From Burkholderiales bacterium (lineage in GTDB: Bacteria; Pseudomonadota; Gammaproteobacteria; Burkholderiales; Burkholderiaceae_F): 64,000 nt of DNA. The stretch lies in NCBI GenBank assembly GCA_016716275.1, contig JADJWR010000002.1, positions 62,001-126,000 on the forward strand. Direction: 5' to 3'. How positions within the stretch are numbered: position 1 is the stretch's first letter; each line of letters begins with the position of its first letter. Shown one piece after another: positions 7,905 through 19,189 of this stretch. The position numbers and the translations under genes were made by a program. The notes under the pieces are model-generated. The model saw nothing but the letters and a program-made list of their open reading frames with translations. It was not told the origin of the DNA and ran no database searches.

Positions 7905-8342
7905 CCGCGCGGGCGGTCACTTTCTTTGCTTCGCCAAAGAAAGTAACCAAGGAAAGGCGAGCCTACGATGGCGGTCGCTGCGCGACTGCCCTGCGCTGCT
8001 CGCCGAGGCGGGCGGCGAAAGAGGGCTAAAGCACTCGTTCGCCGTAGGCCCCCGCCTCGCCTGTGCTGCTCGGCGCCCTCGAAGGCATTTGACGGCAAAC
8101 CACCATCGCTGCCGCGGTTCTCGCTTCGGACCATTGGTGGGGCGGATCCTCGGCTTTCTTGCCCTCGAAGACGCTGAGCAGCGCAGGGCGGGCCGGGGTA
8201 GTCGGCGAAAACGTGCTTTAGCCCGATTTCGCCGCCGGTCCGACCGAGCAGCGCAAGGGACCGGCGAAGCCGGCGGCTTCGTGGGCTCGCCTTCCTTTGG
8301 TTACTTTTCTTGGGGAGACAAGAAAAGTAACCGCCCGCGCGG
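7905..8342. repeat. Large palindromic element between urtD and urtE
   Basis: Two 59-base arms, 7905-7963 and 8284-8342, are inverted copies of each other with few mismatches (left CCGCGCGGGCGGTCACTTTC, right ending AAGAAAAGTAACCGCCCGCG). Each arm carries its own inner hairpin. The 320 bases between also fold on themselves: GCTAAAGCAC near 8025 pairs with GTGCTTTAGC near 8213. Short ORFs reading VTFFxExxKVTARAA on both strands are by-products of the repeat. No transposase is present, so it is best read as a non-autonomous palindromic element or degenerate MITE. It accounts for the whole 510-base gap in the operon. Confidence 0.8.
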
Positions 8343-8390
8343 CGAAGAGCGCGAGTCCCCGCGCGGCGGAGAGCGCAGAGGGCCAATGCA

Positions 8391-9089
8391 GTGCTGACCA
8401 TCGAAACGCTGAACCAGTTCTACGGCGGCAGCCATATCCTGCGCGACGTCTCGCTCGCTGTGCCGGCCGGCGCGTGCACGGTTCTGCTCGGCCGCAACGG
8501 GGTCGGCAAGACGACGCTGCTCAAGACCGCCATGGGACTGGTGCCGACCCGCGGCGGCACGGTTACGCTCGACGGCAAGGACATCACCCGGCTCGCGCCG
8601 TACCAGCGCGTGCGGCTCGGCATCGGCTACGTGCCGCAGGGGCGTGAAATCTTCAACCGGCTCACCGTCGAGGAGAACCTGCTGATGGGACTCGCCCCGG
8701 TTGCCGGACGCGCCGCGCGGCGCGTGCCCGAGCACATCCTCGAGACTTTCCCAGTGCTGAAACAGATGCTCAGGCGCCGCGGCGGCGATCTTTCCGGCGG
8801 GCAGCAGCAGCAGCTGGCGATCGGCCGCGCGCTGGCGGCGAGCCCGCGCGTGCTGATCTTGGACGAGCCGACCGAGGGCATCCAGCCGTCGATCATCAAG
8901 GAGATCGGCGCGGTGATCCGCGCGCTGGTGGCGACCAGCAGGATGGCAGTGCTGCTGGTGGAGCAGTACTACGATTTCGCCGAATCGCTGGCCGACGCCT
9001 ACGCGGTGATGTCCCGTGGAAGGATCACCCATGCCGGCCCCGGCAGCGAGATGCAGGAAAAGAACGTCCGTGACCTGATCGCCATCTGA
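8391..9089 (+). CDS. urtE: Urea ABC transporter ATPase UrtE
   Basis: A 232-residue LivF-type ATPase starting at GTG 8391, 49 bases after the palindromic element, without a strong ribosome site. It begins MLTIETLNQFYGGSHIL. Walker A is GRNGVGKT, signature LSGGQQQQLAIGRAL, Walker B VLILDEPTEGIQPSI, and switch LVEQYYDFAESLADAY, all typical of UrtE. It is the second ATPase of the urea importer. Because a roughly 440-base repeat separates it from urtD, it may be expressed from another promoter or less strongly. Confidence 0.93.
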   Translation: MLTIETLNQFYGGSHILRDVSLAVPAGACTVLLGRNGVGKTTLLKTAMGLVPTRGGTVTLDGKDITRLAPYQRVRLGIGYVPQGREIFNRLTVEENLLMGLAPVAGRAARRVPEHILETFPVLKQMLRRRGGDLSGGQQQQLAIGRALAASPRVLILDEPTEGIQPSIIKEIGAVIRALVATSRMAVLLVEQYYDFAESLADAYAVMSRGRITHAGPGSEMQEKNVRDLIAI

Positions 9090-9105
9090 GGCCGACCACC
9101 CGTCC

Positions 9106-9136
9106 GCCGCGGAACGGGCCGGAGGGGCTCCGCGGC
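9106..9136. terminator. Possible hairpin between convergent urtE and the MBL gene
   Basis: GCCGCGGA (9106-9113) pairs with TCCGCGGC (9129-9136). It sits between two convergent stop codons, where a two-way terminator would be expected. There is no T-run on either side, so intrinsic termination is unproven. Confidence 0.35.
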
Positions 9137-9146
9137 ACGCCTGCTC

Positions 9147-10160
9147 TCAGCAGGCTGCTCCGCGCCAGGCGCCCTGCACCTCTGCCTGCAGTTCGGCGGC
9201 TCGTCCCTGGTAGCGCGGCGAAAAGTGAAACGGCACCACCGCCCTGGCGCCGAGGCGCCGCGCGATGCTGCCTGCCTGCGCCGCGGTGAGGTGGTTCTTG
9301 CGCTGCGCGTGATCGGTCTCGGCTTCGAGGAACACGCTTTCGATGAACAGGATGTCGACACCGGCGAGCAGTCGGTCCAGCGTGCGCAGGTTCTCGTCGG
9401 TGTAGCGGATGTCGGTCACGTAGCCGACGCGGCGGCCGGGGACGAGTTCGAGCGTCGGCCGCAGCTCGCCGAGGGTGCGCGTGGCCTCCTGCGCGCCGCT
9501 GCGGTCGCGCCATTGCACCGCGACCGGCGTGTCGTCCGGCGCGCCGGCGATCACCGCCCGCTTGACGGCGCGCAGCCAGGGCCCGGTCGGCAGGCCGAGC
9601 TCGGCGAGGCGGTTCTTCCAGACGTTGACATGGACCGCTTCCTCCAGGGCGAAGGCCAGGCAGGGGATGTCGTGGTCGAGGAAGGCGGCGCGCACGCGGA
9701 AGCGGTCCTCGGCGAGCAGGACATCGCCCAGCCGCGCCCAGGACCCGCCGTCCTCGCGCGCGAAGCGACGCAGGCTCGAGAAGCGCGCGCGGCGGCCGCT
9801 GCCGTCGGGCGCCAGTTCGTGCGCCTCGATGGTCAGCGCCACCTCGTAGCGGTGCACCACGTTCCAGGTGTAGGCGGCGAGCTTGCGCCCGACCTGCTCG
9901 ACGAAGCCCGGCCCGCCGTACATCGACACCCGCGGCTTGCGGCCGAGCACGACGCGCAGCCAGTGATCGAAGCCGACGAAGTGGTCGATGTGGGCGTGGC
10001 TGACGAAGATGTCCGAGATCCGCAGCAGCTTGCGCGGCACCAGGGCGGACACGTCGCCGAGGTCGAACAACAGGGCCCGCCGCTCGTCGCGGAAGTCGGC
10101 GTACAGGCCGGGATCGCCGAAGGCGTCGTTGACCAGCGCGGGCTCGAACAGCGGTCGCAT
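9147..10160 (-). CDS. MBL-fold hydrolase, ribonuclease Z-like
   Basis: A 337-residue metallo-beta-lactamase-fold protein. The zinc motif HAHIDH is at residues 55-60. Further ligand regions are LDHDIPCLAFALE (about 167-179), VGYVTDIRYTDEN and VVPFHFSPRY near the end. The order and length resemble RNase Z/ElaC-like proteins. The segment MYGGPGFVEQVGRKLAAYTWN replaces the usual RNase Z exosite region, so tRNA 3'-end processing is not assured. It reads toward urtE and lies divergently from the cytochrome gene. The MBL fold is certain; the substrate is not. Confidence 0.8.
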   Translation of the reverse strand: MRPLFEPALVNDAFGDPGLYADFRDERRALLFDLGDVSALVPRKLLRISDIFVSHAHIDHFVGFDHWLRVVLGRKPRVSMYGGPGFVEQVGRKLAAYTWNVVHRYEVALTIEAHELAPDGSGRRARFSSLRRFAREDGGSWARLGDVLLAEDRFRVRAAFLDHDIPCLAFALEEAVHVNVWKNRLAELGLPTGPWLRAVKRAVIAGAPDDTPVAVQWRDRSGAQEATRTLGELRPTLELVPGRRVGYVTDIRYTDENLRTLDRLLAGVDILFIESVFLEAETDHAQRKNHLTAAQAGSIARRLGARAVVPFHFSPRYQGRAAELQAEVQGAWRGAAC

Positions 10161-10370
10161 CGGGGAGTCACTGCCGGAGGTCGTGCGGCCACTGTAGCGG
10201 CGCGGCGCTGCCGCTGGCTGGCGCCGGGCAACGGGAAGGCGTCGCGCGGATGCGGTGGCGGTACCGGCCCTTGAGTTTGGCCAATGCCGGCCGGGCGCCG
10301 ATTTGCCACACTGCAGGCGCGTGGCGGCCGGCTTGCCGCCACCCTCGCATCGCTCAAGACGGGGCTCACC

Positions 10371-10793
10371 ATGAAACCGACACTGACCCTCGCGCTGCTG
10401 ATCGCCGTTGCCGGCTCCGCCGTTGCACAGGTGGTGCCCTACAAGGTGGTCGGCGACGGCATTCCGCAGTCACTGACCGGCAAGCCGGGCAACGCGGCCA
10501 ACGGCCGCGCGCTGCTGGTCAAGCGCGATGCGGCCAACTGCCTGCAGTGCCATGCGGTGAAGAAGGACAGGGATCTCGCCGCCGGCGGCGACCGGGGGCC
10601 GGCGCTCGACGGCGTCGGCGCGGCGCTGACACCGGCACAGCTGCGGCTGTCGGTGGTCGATTTCTCGCGTGTCGCCCAGGGCGGACCGATGCCGAGCTTC
10701 CACAAGGCGCCCGCCGGCGGCGACAAGCCGATCCTGACCGCGTCAGAGATCGAGGACATCGTCGCCTACCTGTCGACTTTGAAGTCCAGGTGA
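10371..10793 (+). CDS. SoxX-like monohaem cytochrome c
   Basis: A 140-residue protein with a signal peptide (MKPTLTLALLIAVAGSAVAQ). The haem motif CLQCH spans residues 57-61. A likely axial Met is M107 in GGPMPSFH. The lead-in GDGIPQSLTGKPGNAANGRALLVKR matches the SoxX family, the small haem subunit that pairs with SoxA in thiosulfate oxidation. No soxA, soxYZ or soxB lies nearby, so it is a lone SoxX-type periplasmic electron carrier. The ATG at 10371 was preferred over an upstream in-frame start because it gives a proper signal peptide. Confidence 0.8.
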   Translation: MKPTLTLALLIAVAGSAVAQVVPYKVVGDGIPQSLTGKPGNAANGRALLVKRDAANCLQCHAVKKDRDLAAGGDRGPALDGVGAALTPAQLRLSVVDFSRVAQGGPMPSFHKAPAGGDKPILTASEIEDIVAYLSTLKSR

Positions 10794-10841
10794 TCGCGCC
10801 GGCACGCGACGCTTCGCGCTACGCGGCGCGCAGCCGCGGCC

Positions 10842-11006
10842 TCAGACCGCCGGCACGTCGTCGGCGGCGAACGGCGCCGGCATCACGATCTGCTGCAGCT
10901 CGAGGTCCTCGCGGTGGCCGAGTTCGCGGTGCTCGAAGAGCGAGCGCAGCCCGGAGTCGAGTTGCGCGTCGCGCAGATAACTGACGCTGAAGCCCTCGAT
11001 GGTCAT
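10842..11006 (-). CDS. 54-residue cupin-like fragment or small protein
   Basis: A small frame just downstream of the YgfB/SEC-C gene on the same strand. It starts with ATG (11006-11004) and ends with TGA (10844-10842). The product begins MTIEGFSVSYLRDAQLDSGL and continues RSLFEHRELGHREDLELQQI. That start resembles the opening of small cupin proteins ('LRDFFEYRDLG'), but the beta-barrel that should follow is missing. It is either a truncated cupin or a genuine small protein. The 37-base spacing suggests co-transcription. There is no good ribosome site. Confidence 0.45.
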   Translation of the reverse strand: MTIEGFSVSYLRDAQLDSGLRSLFEHRELGHREDLELQQIVMPAPFAADDVPAV

Positions 11007-11043
11007 CGGTTTCGCCGTGCCGGCGATCGATCGGCGGTCCGCA

Positions 11044-11823
11044 TCACTGCTCGCGGCCGTGGCACTGCTTGAACTTCCTGCCGCTGCCGCAGGGGCAGGG
11101 ATCGTTGCGGCCGATCTTCGGCTGGCGGCGGATCGGCTCCTTCACCCGCACCTGCTCGAACTGCAGCTCGCGCCAGTAGTCGCGCAGGTCGTAGGCGGCG
11201 ATCAGGGCGTCGGCGACCAGTTCGTCGCGGTCTTCGCCGGCCTCATCCGCCTGCCGCGCCTCGTCGTCGTCTTCCGGCACCAGGGCGACGATGGCGGCCA
11301 GCGACTCGTCGACCAGCTGCGCGCCCTCCTCGTCGTCGTCGGGCAGTTCGTCCCAGTCGTCGCGGGCGAGGTCGACGGCGCGCAGGAAGCCGTGCGCCCA
11401 AAGCTCGCCGTAAAGCGGCAGGCGCGGGACCTCGCCTGATTCTGCCAGCTGCCGCACGCCCTCGGCGTTGCGGTCCCAGTCGATCAGCAGCGGGTCGTAG
11501 GCACGCGGGTCGTCGAGCCGCTCGACCGGCGCGTTCAGCGCATCGGCGATCTCGTTGTGCCGCCGCATCAGCAGCTCGAACACGCGCTGCGCCGTGTCGG
11601 CGTCGGGGAACTCGGGCGGCTCGCCGCCGAACACCGCCGGCAGCCAGGCGGACGGCAGCAGCGCGCGCGGCGCGCAGATCACGCCGGCGAGGAAGCCGTC
11701 GAGCTGCTCCAGGTCCATTGCCGACTCCGGCGCCCAGTCGGCGGCGAGCAGGTCGCCGAGTTCGTCAAAGTCGGCTTCGGACATCGTTCCCTGAGCCGCA
11801 GGGTCGGTGGCGGACGATCGCAT
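11044..11823 (-). CDS. YgfB/YecA-family protein with C-terminal SEC-C zinc motif
   Basis: A 259-residue acidic protein. I chose ATG 11823, preceded by GAGGAG; a longer in-frame start at 11904 overlaps the neighbouring oxidase gene. Residues 15-190 are a UPF0149 (YgfB-like) helical domain, with the typical LDGFLAGVICAPRALLPSAWLPAVFGG. The last 25 residues are a SEC-C zinc-binding motif, RNDPCPCGSGRKFKQCHG, as in SecA. E. coli YecA is the model: it binds ribosome-associated proteins and SecA-like metals. The exact function is unsettled. Confidence 0.88.
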   Translation of the reverse strand: MRSSATDPAAQGTMSEADFDELGDLLAADWAPESAMDLEQLDGFLAGVICAPRALLPSAWLPAVFGGEPPEFPDADTAQRVFELLMRRHNEIADALNAPVERLDDPRAYDPLLIDWDRNAEGVRQLAESGEVPRLPLYGELWAHGFLRAVDLARDDWDELPDDDEEGAQLVDESLAAIVALVPEDDDEARQADEAGEDRDELVADALIAAYDLRDYWRELQFEQVRVKEPIRRQPKIGRNDPCPCGSGRKFKQCHGREQ

Positions 11824-11866
11824 CGGTGCGTCTCCTCGTCCCGCGCATCCTAGCGCCGGCGCAGAA

Positions 11867-14689
<2,823 letters not shown>

Positions 14690-14851
14690 GCGCGGCAACG
14701 TAGCACCGGGCAAAGCGCCGGAGTTGCGCTGGAACAAAGGCGTCGGCACGGCCGCACCGCCGGCAGGGTCAAGTGGCGCGGCCCGGCGTGTCGCGGCGGC
14801 GAGCTTTTCGGCAGACAATGCGCGCCGGTTCCCGCGGGAAGGAGAGGCGCG

Positions 14852-15433
14852 ATGCTGCTGCTGATTGCCGGCCTGGCCATCTTCTTCGGCGTGCACTCGC
14901 TGCGCATCTTTGCCGAGGACTGGCGCGGCGCGCAGATCGCCAGGCTCGGCGTCGGCGCGTACAAGGGCGTCTACTCGCTGCTGTCGCTGCTCGGCCTGGC
15001 GCTGATCACCATCGGCTACGCGCAGGCGCGCGCCGCGCCGGTGACGCTGTGGGATCCGCCGCTGTGGACGCGGCACCTGTCGGCGCTGCTGGTGCTGTTC
15101 GCCTTCGTGCTGCTGGTGGCCGCCTACGTGCCGCGCAGCCGGATCCGCGCGGCGGTCGGCCATCCGATGACCATCGGCGTGAAGATCTGGGCAGCCGGCC
15201 ACCTGCTCGCCAACGGCACGCTCGCCGACCTGCTGCTGTTCGGATCCTTCCTGCTGTGGGCGGTGTTCGACCTGCGCGCCGCGCGGGCGCGCGATCGGCG
15301 CCACGGCCGCGTCGGCGTACGCGCTTCGCTGCTGGCCGACGTGGCGACGATCGTCGTCGGCGTGGTCCTCTGGGCGGCCTTCGCCTTGTACCTACACGGC
15401 TGGCTGTTCGGCGTGCGGCCCTTCGTCGCCTAA
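14852..15433 (+). CDS. NnrU-family membrane protein
   Basis: A 193-residue integral membrane protein starting at ATG 14852 behind GAAGGAGAG. It begins MLLLIAGLAIFFGVHSLRIF and has about five hydrophobic spans (LLSLLGLALITIGYAQ, LSALLVLFAFVLLVAAYVP, LLADVATIVVGVVLWAAFALYLHGW). The motif HPMTIGVKIWAAGHLLANG is characteristic of NnrU. NnrU was first noted near nitric-oxide reductase genes, but most copies lie elsewhere and its function is unclear. Here it is divergent from the FAD oxidase and 103 bases before a DUF3014 gene. Confidence 0.88.
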   Translation: MLLLIAGLAIFFGVHSLRIFAEDWRGAQIARLGVGAYKGVYSLLSLLGLALITIGYAQARAAPVTLWDPPLWTRHLSALLVLFAFVLLVAAYVPRSRIRAAVGHPMTIGVKIWAAGHLLANGTLADLLLFGSFLLWAVFDLRAARARDRRHGRVGVRASLLADVATIVVGVVLWAAFALYLHGWLFGVRPFVA

Positions 15434-15536
15434 TCCTGCCAGGTCATTGGCGCGGCCGACGGGAACCCATCGGCGTAAAGGGACTCCGAACGAAGTAAGG
15501 CCTTCGACCGGGGCGACGGAGCGCAAGGGGCAAACG

Positions 15537-16343
15537 ATGAACGAGGACAGGACGATCTGGTGGTGGGTGCTGGCGGTGTTCGTCATTGCGGCGGCCGGCG
15601 GCGCCTGGTGGTGGTGGCAGGGGCGTACGCCGCCAACGCCGGTGGCGCTGCCTGCGACACCGACGATCGATGCGCCGGCAGCGCCGGCGGCCGAGCATCC
15701 GATCGAGGCAGCCCCGGCGGCGCTGGACGCCGCCGATGCGGCGCCGCTGCCGGCGCTGGCCGAAAGCGACAGCGCGCTGCGCGCAGCGATCGGCGAGCTG
15801 GTCGGCGAGCAGGCGCTGCTCGACTTCTTCCAGATGACCGGCATCGTGGCGAAGTTCGTCGCCACCGTCGACAACCTGCCGCGCGCCAAGGTGGCCACCA
15901 GGATCCTGCCGATGCGCGGGCCGGGCGGTGCCCTTGCCGTCGACGGCGAGGGCGAAGCGCGGGTGATCGGCGCCGGCAACGCCGACCGCTACGCCGCGCA
16001 CCTGAGGCTGCTCGAGTCGGTCGACAGCCAGCGCGCCGCGGCGGCCTACGTGCGCTTCTATCCGCTGCTGCAGCAGGCCTACCGCGAGCTTGGCTATCCG
16101 CAGGGCAACTTCAACGACCGGATGGTCGCCGTGATCGACCACCTGCTGGCCACGCCGGCGGTCGAGGGGCCGATCCGCCTAGTGCAGCCGAAGGTGCTGT
16201 ACGAGTTCGCCGACGCCGATCTCGAGGCGCGCTCGGCCGGACAGAAGCTGCTGCTGCGGATGGGCGCGGCGAACGCCGGGCGCGTGAAGAACAAGCTGCG
16301 CGAGTTCCGCCGCCAGATCACCGCCGTGCCATTGCCGGAATAG
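15537..16343 (+). CDS. DUF3014 membrane-anchored protein
   Basis: A 268-residue protein starting at ATG 15537 (AAGGGG upstream). Residues 8-27 (WWWVLAVFVIAAAGGAWWWW) form one membrane anchor. A Pro/Ala-rich linker runs to about residue 75. The rest is a soluble, periplasmic DUF3014 domain, with LVGEQALLDFFQMTGIVAKFVATVDNL and a long helical end YRELGYPQGNFNDRMVAVID. DUF3014 proteins are common in Beta- and Gammaproteobacteria and have no known function. Confidence 0.85.
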   Translation: MNEDRTIWWWVLAVFVIAAAGGAWWWWQGRTPPTPVALPATPTIDAPAAPAAEHPIEAAPAALDAADAAPLPALAESDSALRAAIGELVGEQALLDFFQMTGIVAKFVATVDNLPRAKVATRILPMRGPGGALAVDGEGEARVIGAGNADRYAAHLRLLESVDSQRAAAAYVRFYPLLQQAYRELGYPQGNFNDRMVAVIDHLLATPAVEGPIRLVQPKVLYEFADADLEARSAGQKLLLRMGAANAGRVKNKLREFRRQITAVPLPE

Positions 16344-16507
16344 TCAGGCGGCTCGGTCGGCGGCGGTCGCCGGCATTGCCCCGCCGGCGGCCGGGCGGCG
16401 CATCCCGCCTATGATTCGCCCGCGGCGGCTGCCCGGCGCGCCAGCGCGGGCGGCACCGGTCTCGCCCATCGGGCCGGCCGACGCGCCGCCTGCCACCGAC
16501 CTGCCAG

Positions 16508-18040
16508 ATGTCCAGCGAAGTGAACCTGATCGGCCTGCTGGCCGGCGCCGATGCCGATGCGGCGGCCATCGGTGCCGTCGACGCTGCGCCGCTCGCCTTC
16601 GGCGCGCTGCGACGGCAGGTGGAGCGCTCGGTCGAAGCGCTGAACGCGGCCGGCATCGGCCGCGGCGATCGGGTCGGCATCGTCATGCCCAACGGCCCGG
16701 CGCTGGCCACTGCCTTCCTCGGCGTGGCGGCGGCCGCCACCGCCTGCCCGCTGAACCCGGCGTTCCGCGAGGAAGAGTTCGCCTTCTACCTGGCCGACCT
16801 GCGGGCGCGCGCGCTGCTGGTCGAGCGAGGCAGCAGGTCGCCGGCGGTCGGCGTGGCGCGCCGCCTTGGCATCTGCCTGCTGGAAGCGATCCCTGTCGCC
16901 GATGCGGCCGGCGCGATCGGCATCGTCGCCACCGACGGCTCGCCGGCGGCGGCGGCCCGAGGCGGGCCGGCCGCGGCGGGCGACGTGGCACTGATCCTGC
17001 ACACCTCGGGAACGACCTCGCGGCCGAAGATCGTGCCGCTGACGCACGCCAACCTGCAGGCCTCGGCGCGCAACGTTGCCGCCACCCTGCGTCTGGCCCC
17101 GGCTGACCGGCACATGAACGTGATGCCGCTGTTCCACATCCATGGGCTGGTCGCCGGGCTGCTGGCACCGCTGGCGGCCGGCTCGGGCGTCGTCTGCACG
17201 CCGGGATTCAACGCACTGAAGTTCTTCCCGTGGCTGGCGCAGTGCCAGCCGACCTGGGTGACGGCGGTGCCGACCATGCACCAGGCGATCCTCGCCCGCG
17301 GCGATCGCGATCGGCCGCACGCCGCGCACCGGCTGCGCCTGCTGCGCTCGTCGAGCGCGGCGATGCCGCCGCAGGCGATGGCGCGGCTGGAGGCGCTGTT
17401 CGACGCGCCGCTGATCGAGGCCTATGGCATGACCGAGGCGTCGCACCAGATGGCCAGCAACCCGCTGCCGCCCGGGCGGCGCAAGCCGGGCAGCGTCGGC
17501 CCGGCGGCGGGCGTCGAACTGTCGATCATGGACGAGGCCGGCCGCCTGCTGCCGCAAGGCTCGACCGGCGAGATCGTCATCCGCGGCCCGGGCGTGACCG
17601 CCGGCTACGAGAACAACCCGCAGGCCAACGCCGCCGCCTTCGTCGGCGGCTGGATGCGAACCGGCGACCAGGGCGCGCTCGACGGCGACGGCTACCTGTC
17701 GATCACCGGCCGGCTGAAGGAAATCATCAACCGCGGCGGCGAGAAGATCTCGCCGCGCGAAGTCGACGAAGTGCTGCTCGATCACCCGGCCGTCGCGCAG
17801 GCGGTCACCTTCGCCGTGCCGCACGACACGCTGGGCGAGGACGTCGGGGCGGCGGTGGTGCTGCACGCAGGCGAGACGGTGTCGGAACGCGAACTGCGCG
17901 GTTTCGCCGGCAACCGCCTGGCCGATTTCAAGGTGCCGCGGCGGATCGTCTTCCTTGACGAGATCCCGAAGGGCGCCACCGGCAAGCTGCAGCGCATCGG
18001 CCTGGCAGCGCGCCTCGGCCTGGCGCCGGCGCCTGGCTAG
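16508..18040 (+). CDS. AMP-forming acyl-CoA synthetase, oxalyl-CoA-synthetase-like
   Basis: A 510-residue ANL-superfamily ligase. It carries P-loop motif HTSGTTSRPKIVPLTH (about 162), FHIHGLVAGLLAPL, the A5 motif YGMTEASHQMASNPLPPGRRKPGSVG, the A7/A8 region MRTGDQGALDGDGYLSITGRLKEIINRGGEKI, and the final lysine in GATGKLQR. The 'MTEASHQM.SNPLPPG.RKPGSVG' run is the pattern I associate with AAE3/Pcs60-type oxalyl-CoA synthetases. No oxalyl-CoA decarboxylase or formyl-CoA transferase gene is nearby, so the acid may differ here. Seven bases separate it from the next gene, so it heads a five-gene operon. Confidence 0.8.
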   Translation: MSSEVNLIGLLAGADADAAAIGAVDAAPLAFGALRRQVERSVEALNAAGIGRGDRVGIVMPNGPALATAFLGVAAAATACPLNPAFREEEFAFYLADLRARALLVERGSRSPAVGVARRLGICLLEAIPVADAAGAIGIVATDGSPAAAARGGPAAAGDVALILHTSGTTSRPKIVPLTHANLQASARNVAATLRLAPADRHMNVMPLFHIHGLVAGLLAPLAAGSGVVCTPGFNALKFFPWLAQCQPTWVTAVPTMHQAILARGDRDRPHAAHRLRLLRSSSAAMPPQAMARLEALFDAPLIEAYGMTEASHQMASNPLPPGRRKPGSVGPAAGVELSIMDEAGRLLPQGSTGEIVIRGPGVTAGYENNPQANAAAFVGGWMRTGDQGALDGDGYLSITGRLKEIINRGGEKISPREVDEVLLDHPAVAQAVTFAVPHDTLGEDVGAAVVLHAGETVSERELRGFAGNRLADFKVPRRIVFLDEIPKGATGKLQRIGLAARLGLAPAPG

Positions 18041-18046
18041 GGAGCG

Positions 18047-18718
18047 ATGCAGATGGACGTCGTGATCTTCGGCACCGGACTGCCCGCCCGCCTGGCGGCC
18101 TACGTCCTGCAGCACGACAGCCCGTACCGGCCGGTGGCCTTCACGGTGCACGAGCGCTACCTCGAGGAGGCGGAGTTCGCCGGCCTGCCGGTGCGCCGCT
18201 TCGAGGATCTGGAGCGAAGCTTTCCGCCGGAGCAGGTGGCGATGATCGCGCCGCTCGGCTGGACGCGGATGGGCGCCTTTCGCCAGGAGGTGATGGCCGC
18301 CGCCAGGGGCAGGGGCTACCGCTTCGCCAGTTACGTCTCGTCGCGTGCGCTGACCTGGGCGGGCTTTGCCGCCGGCGAGAACTGCATGGTGTTCGACGGC
18401 GTGATCGTCGAGCCGTTCGCGCGCATCGGCGAGAACTGCATCGTTCGCGCCGGCGCCATGCTGTCGCACGACGTCGCGCTCGGCGACCACTGCTTCGTCG
18501 CACCGCGCGCGCTGATCGGCGGCCGCGCCGCGGTCGGCGAACACTGCTTCGTCGGCGCCGGCAGCGTCGTGACCAACGGCTTGCGGATCGCACCGCGGTG
18601 CTTCATCGCCGCCGGCGCCGTGGTCACCACGGACACCAGGCCGGACGGCATCTACCGCGGCAACCCGGCGCGCCGCTCGCCGGTCGGCGTCGACGGCTTC
18701 CGCAAGCTCAACAAGTGA
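18047..18718 (+). CDS. NeuD-like left-handed beta-helix acyltransferase
   Basis: A 223-residue protein. Residues 1-90 are a PglD/NeuD-type Rossmann-like start (MDVVIFGTGLPARLAAYVLQ). Residues 105-205 are hexapeptide-repeat helix (VFDGVIVEPFARIGENCIVRAGAMLSHDVALGDHCFVAPRALIGGRAAVGEHCFVGAGSVV in register), ending AAGAVVTTDTRPDGIYRGNPAR. SHDV supplies the catalytic histidine expected from PglD (inferred). Such enzymes move an acyl group from acyl-CoA to an amino or hydroxyl group of a sugar or small molecule. Here it follows an acyl-CoA synthetase by 6 bases, which may supply its donor (inference). The start could also be the ATG two codons on. Confidence 0.82.
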   Translation: MQMDVVIFGTGLPARLAAYVLQHDSPYRPVAFTVHERYLEEAEFAGLPVRRFEDLERSFPPEQVAMIAPLGWTRMGAFRQEVMAAARGRGYRFASYVSSRALTWAGFAAGENCMVFDGVIVEPFARIGENCIVRAGAMLSHDVALGDHCFVAPRALIGGRAAVGEHCFVGAGSVVTNGLRIAPRCFIAAGAVVTTDTRPDGIYRGNPARRSPVGVDGFRKLNK

Positions 18719-18748
18719 AGTGCCGGCGCCGTCGGATCGCCAGCGTCG

Positions 18749-19189
18749 GGCGGAGGCGATGACTGCGCGCATCCTGATCCTCGGCGGATCGCGCTTCCAG
18801 GTGCCGCTGATCCGCCGCGCCAAGGAGCGCGGCCTGCGGGTGATCACCTGCGACTACCTGCCGGAGAACCCCGGACACCGGCTGGCCGACGAGTACCACG
18901 ACGTCAGCACCACCGACCGCGAGGCGGTGCTAGCGCTGGCCAGGCGGATCGGCATCGACGCGGTGGCCTCGTTCTCGTCGGACCCGGCGATGCCGGCGGT
19001 GGCCTACGTAGCCAATGCGCTGGGGCTGCCGGGTCCGCCGCTCGAGGCGATCGTCAAGCTGACCGACAAAGGGGCGTTCCGGCGGCTGATGGCCGCGAGC
19101 GGGCTGCCGACACCGCGGCACTGGGTGCTCGATGCGGCGGCGGCCGCCGGCGACATCGCCGCGGCGTTGCCGGCGGATCTCACGCGGCT
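18749..19189 (+). repeat. Near-identical direct repeat, copy 1 (5' part of first ATP-grasp gene)
   Basis: This stretch matches 19974-20414 with a single mismatch (T at 19133, G at 20358), including the ribosome site GGCGGAGGCG before the ATG. Similarity drops sharply from 19190 on. The offset between copies is 1225 bases, one gene length. Confidence 0.9.

Noticed and set aside
7870..8401. Short ORFs on both strands in the urtD-urtE gap reading VTFFGEAKKVTARAA-like peptides
   Set aside because: They come from the arms of the palindromic element, appear in mirror image on both strands and have no ribosome sites or known domains.
9147..10160. Naming the MBL-fold protein as ElaC/RNase Z
   Set aside because: The zinc motif fits, but the exosite region is not recognisable and the insert after the first motif differs, so a specific gene name would overstate the evidence.
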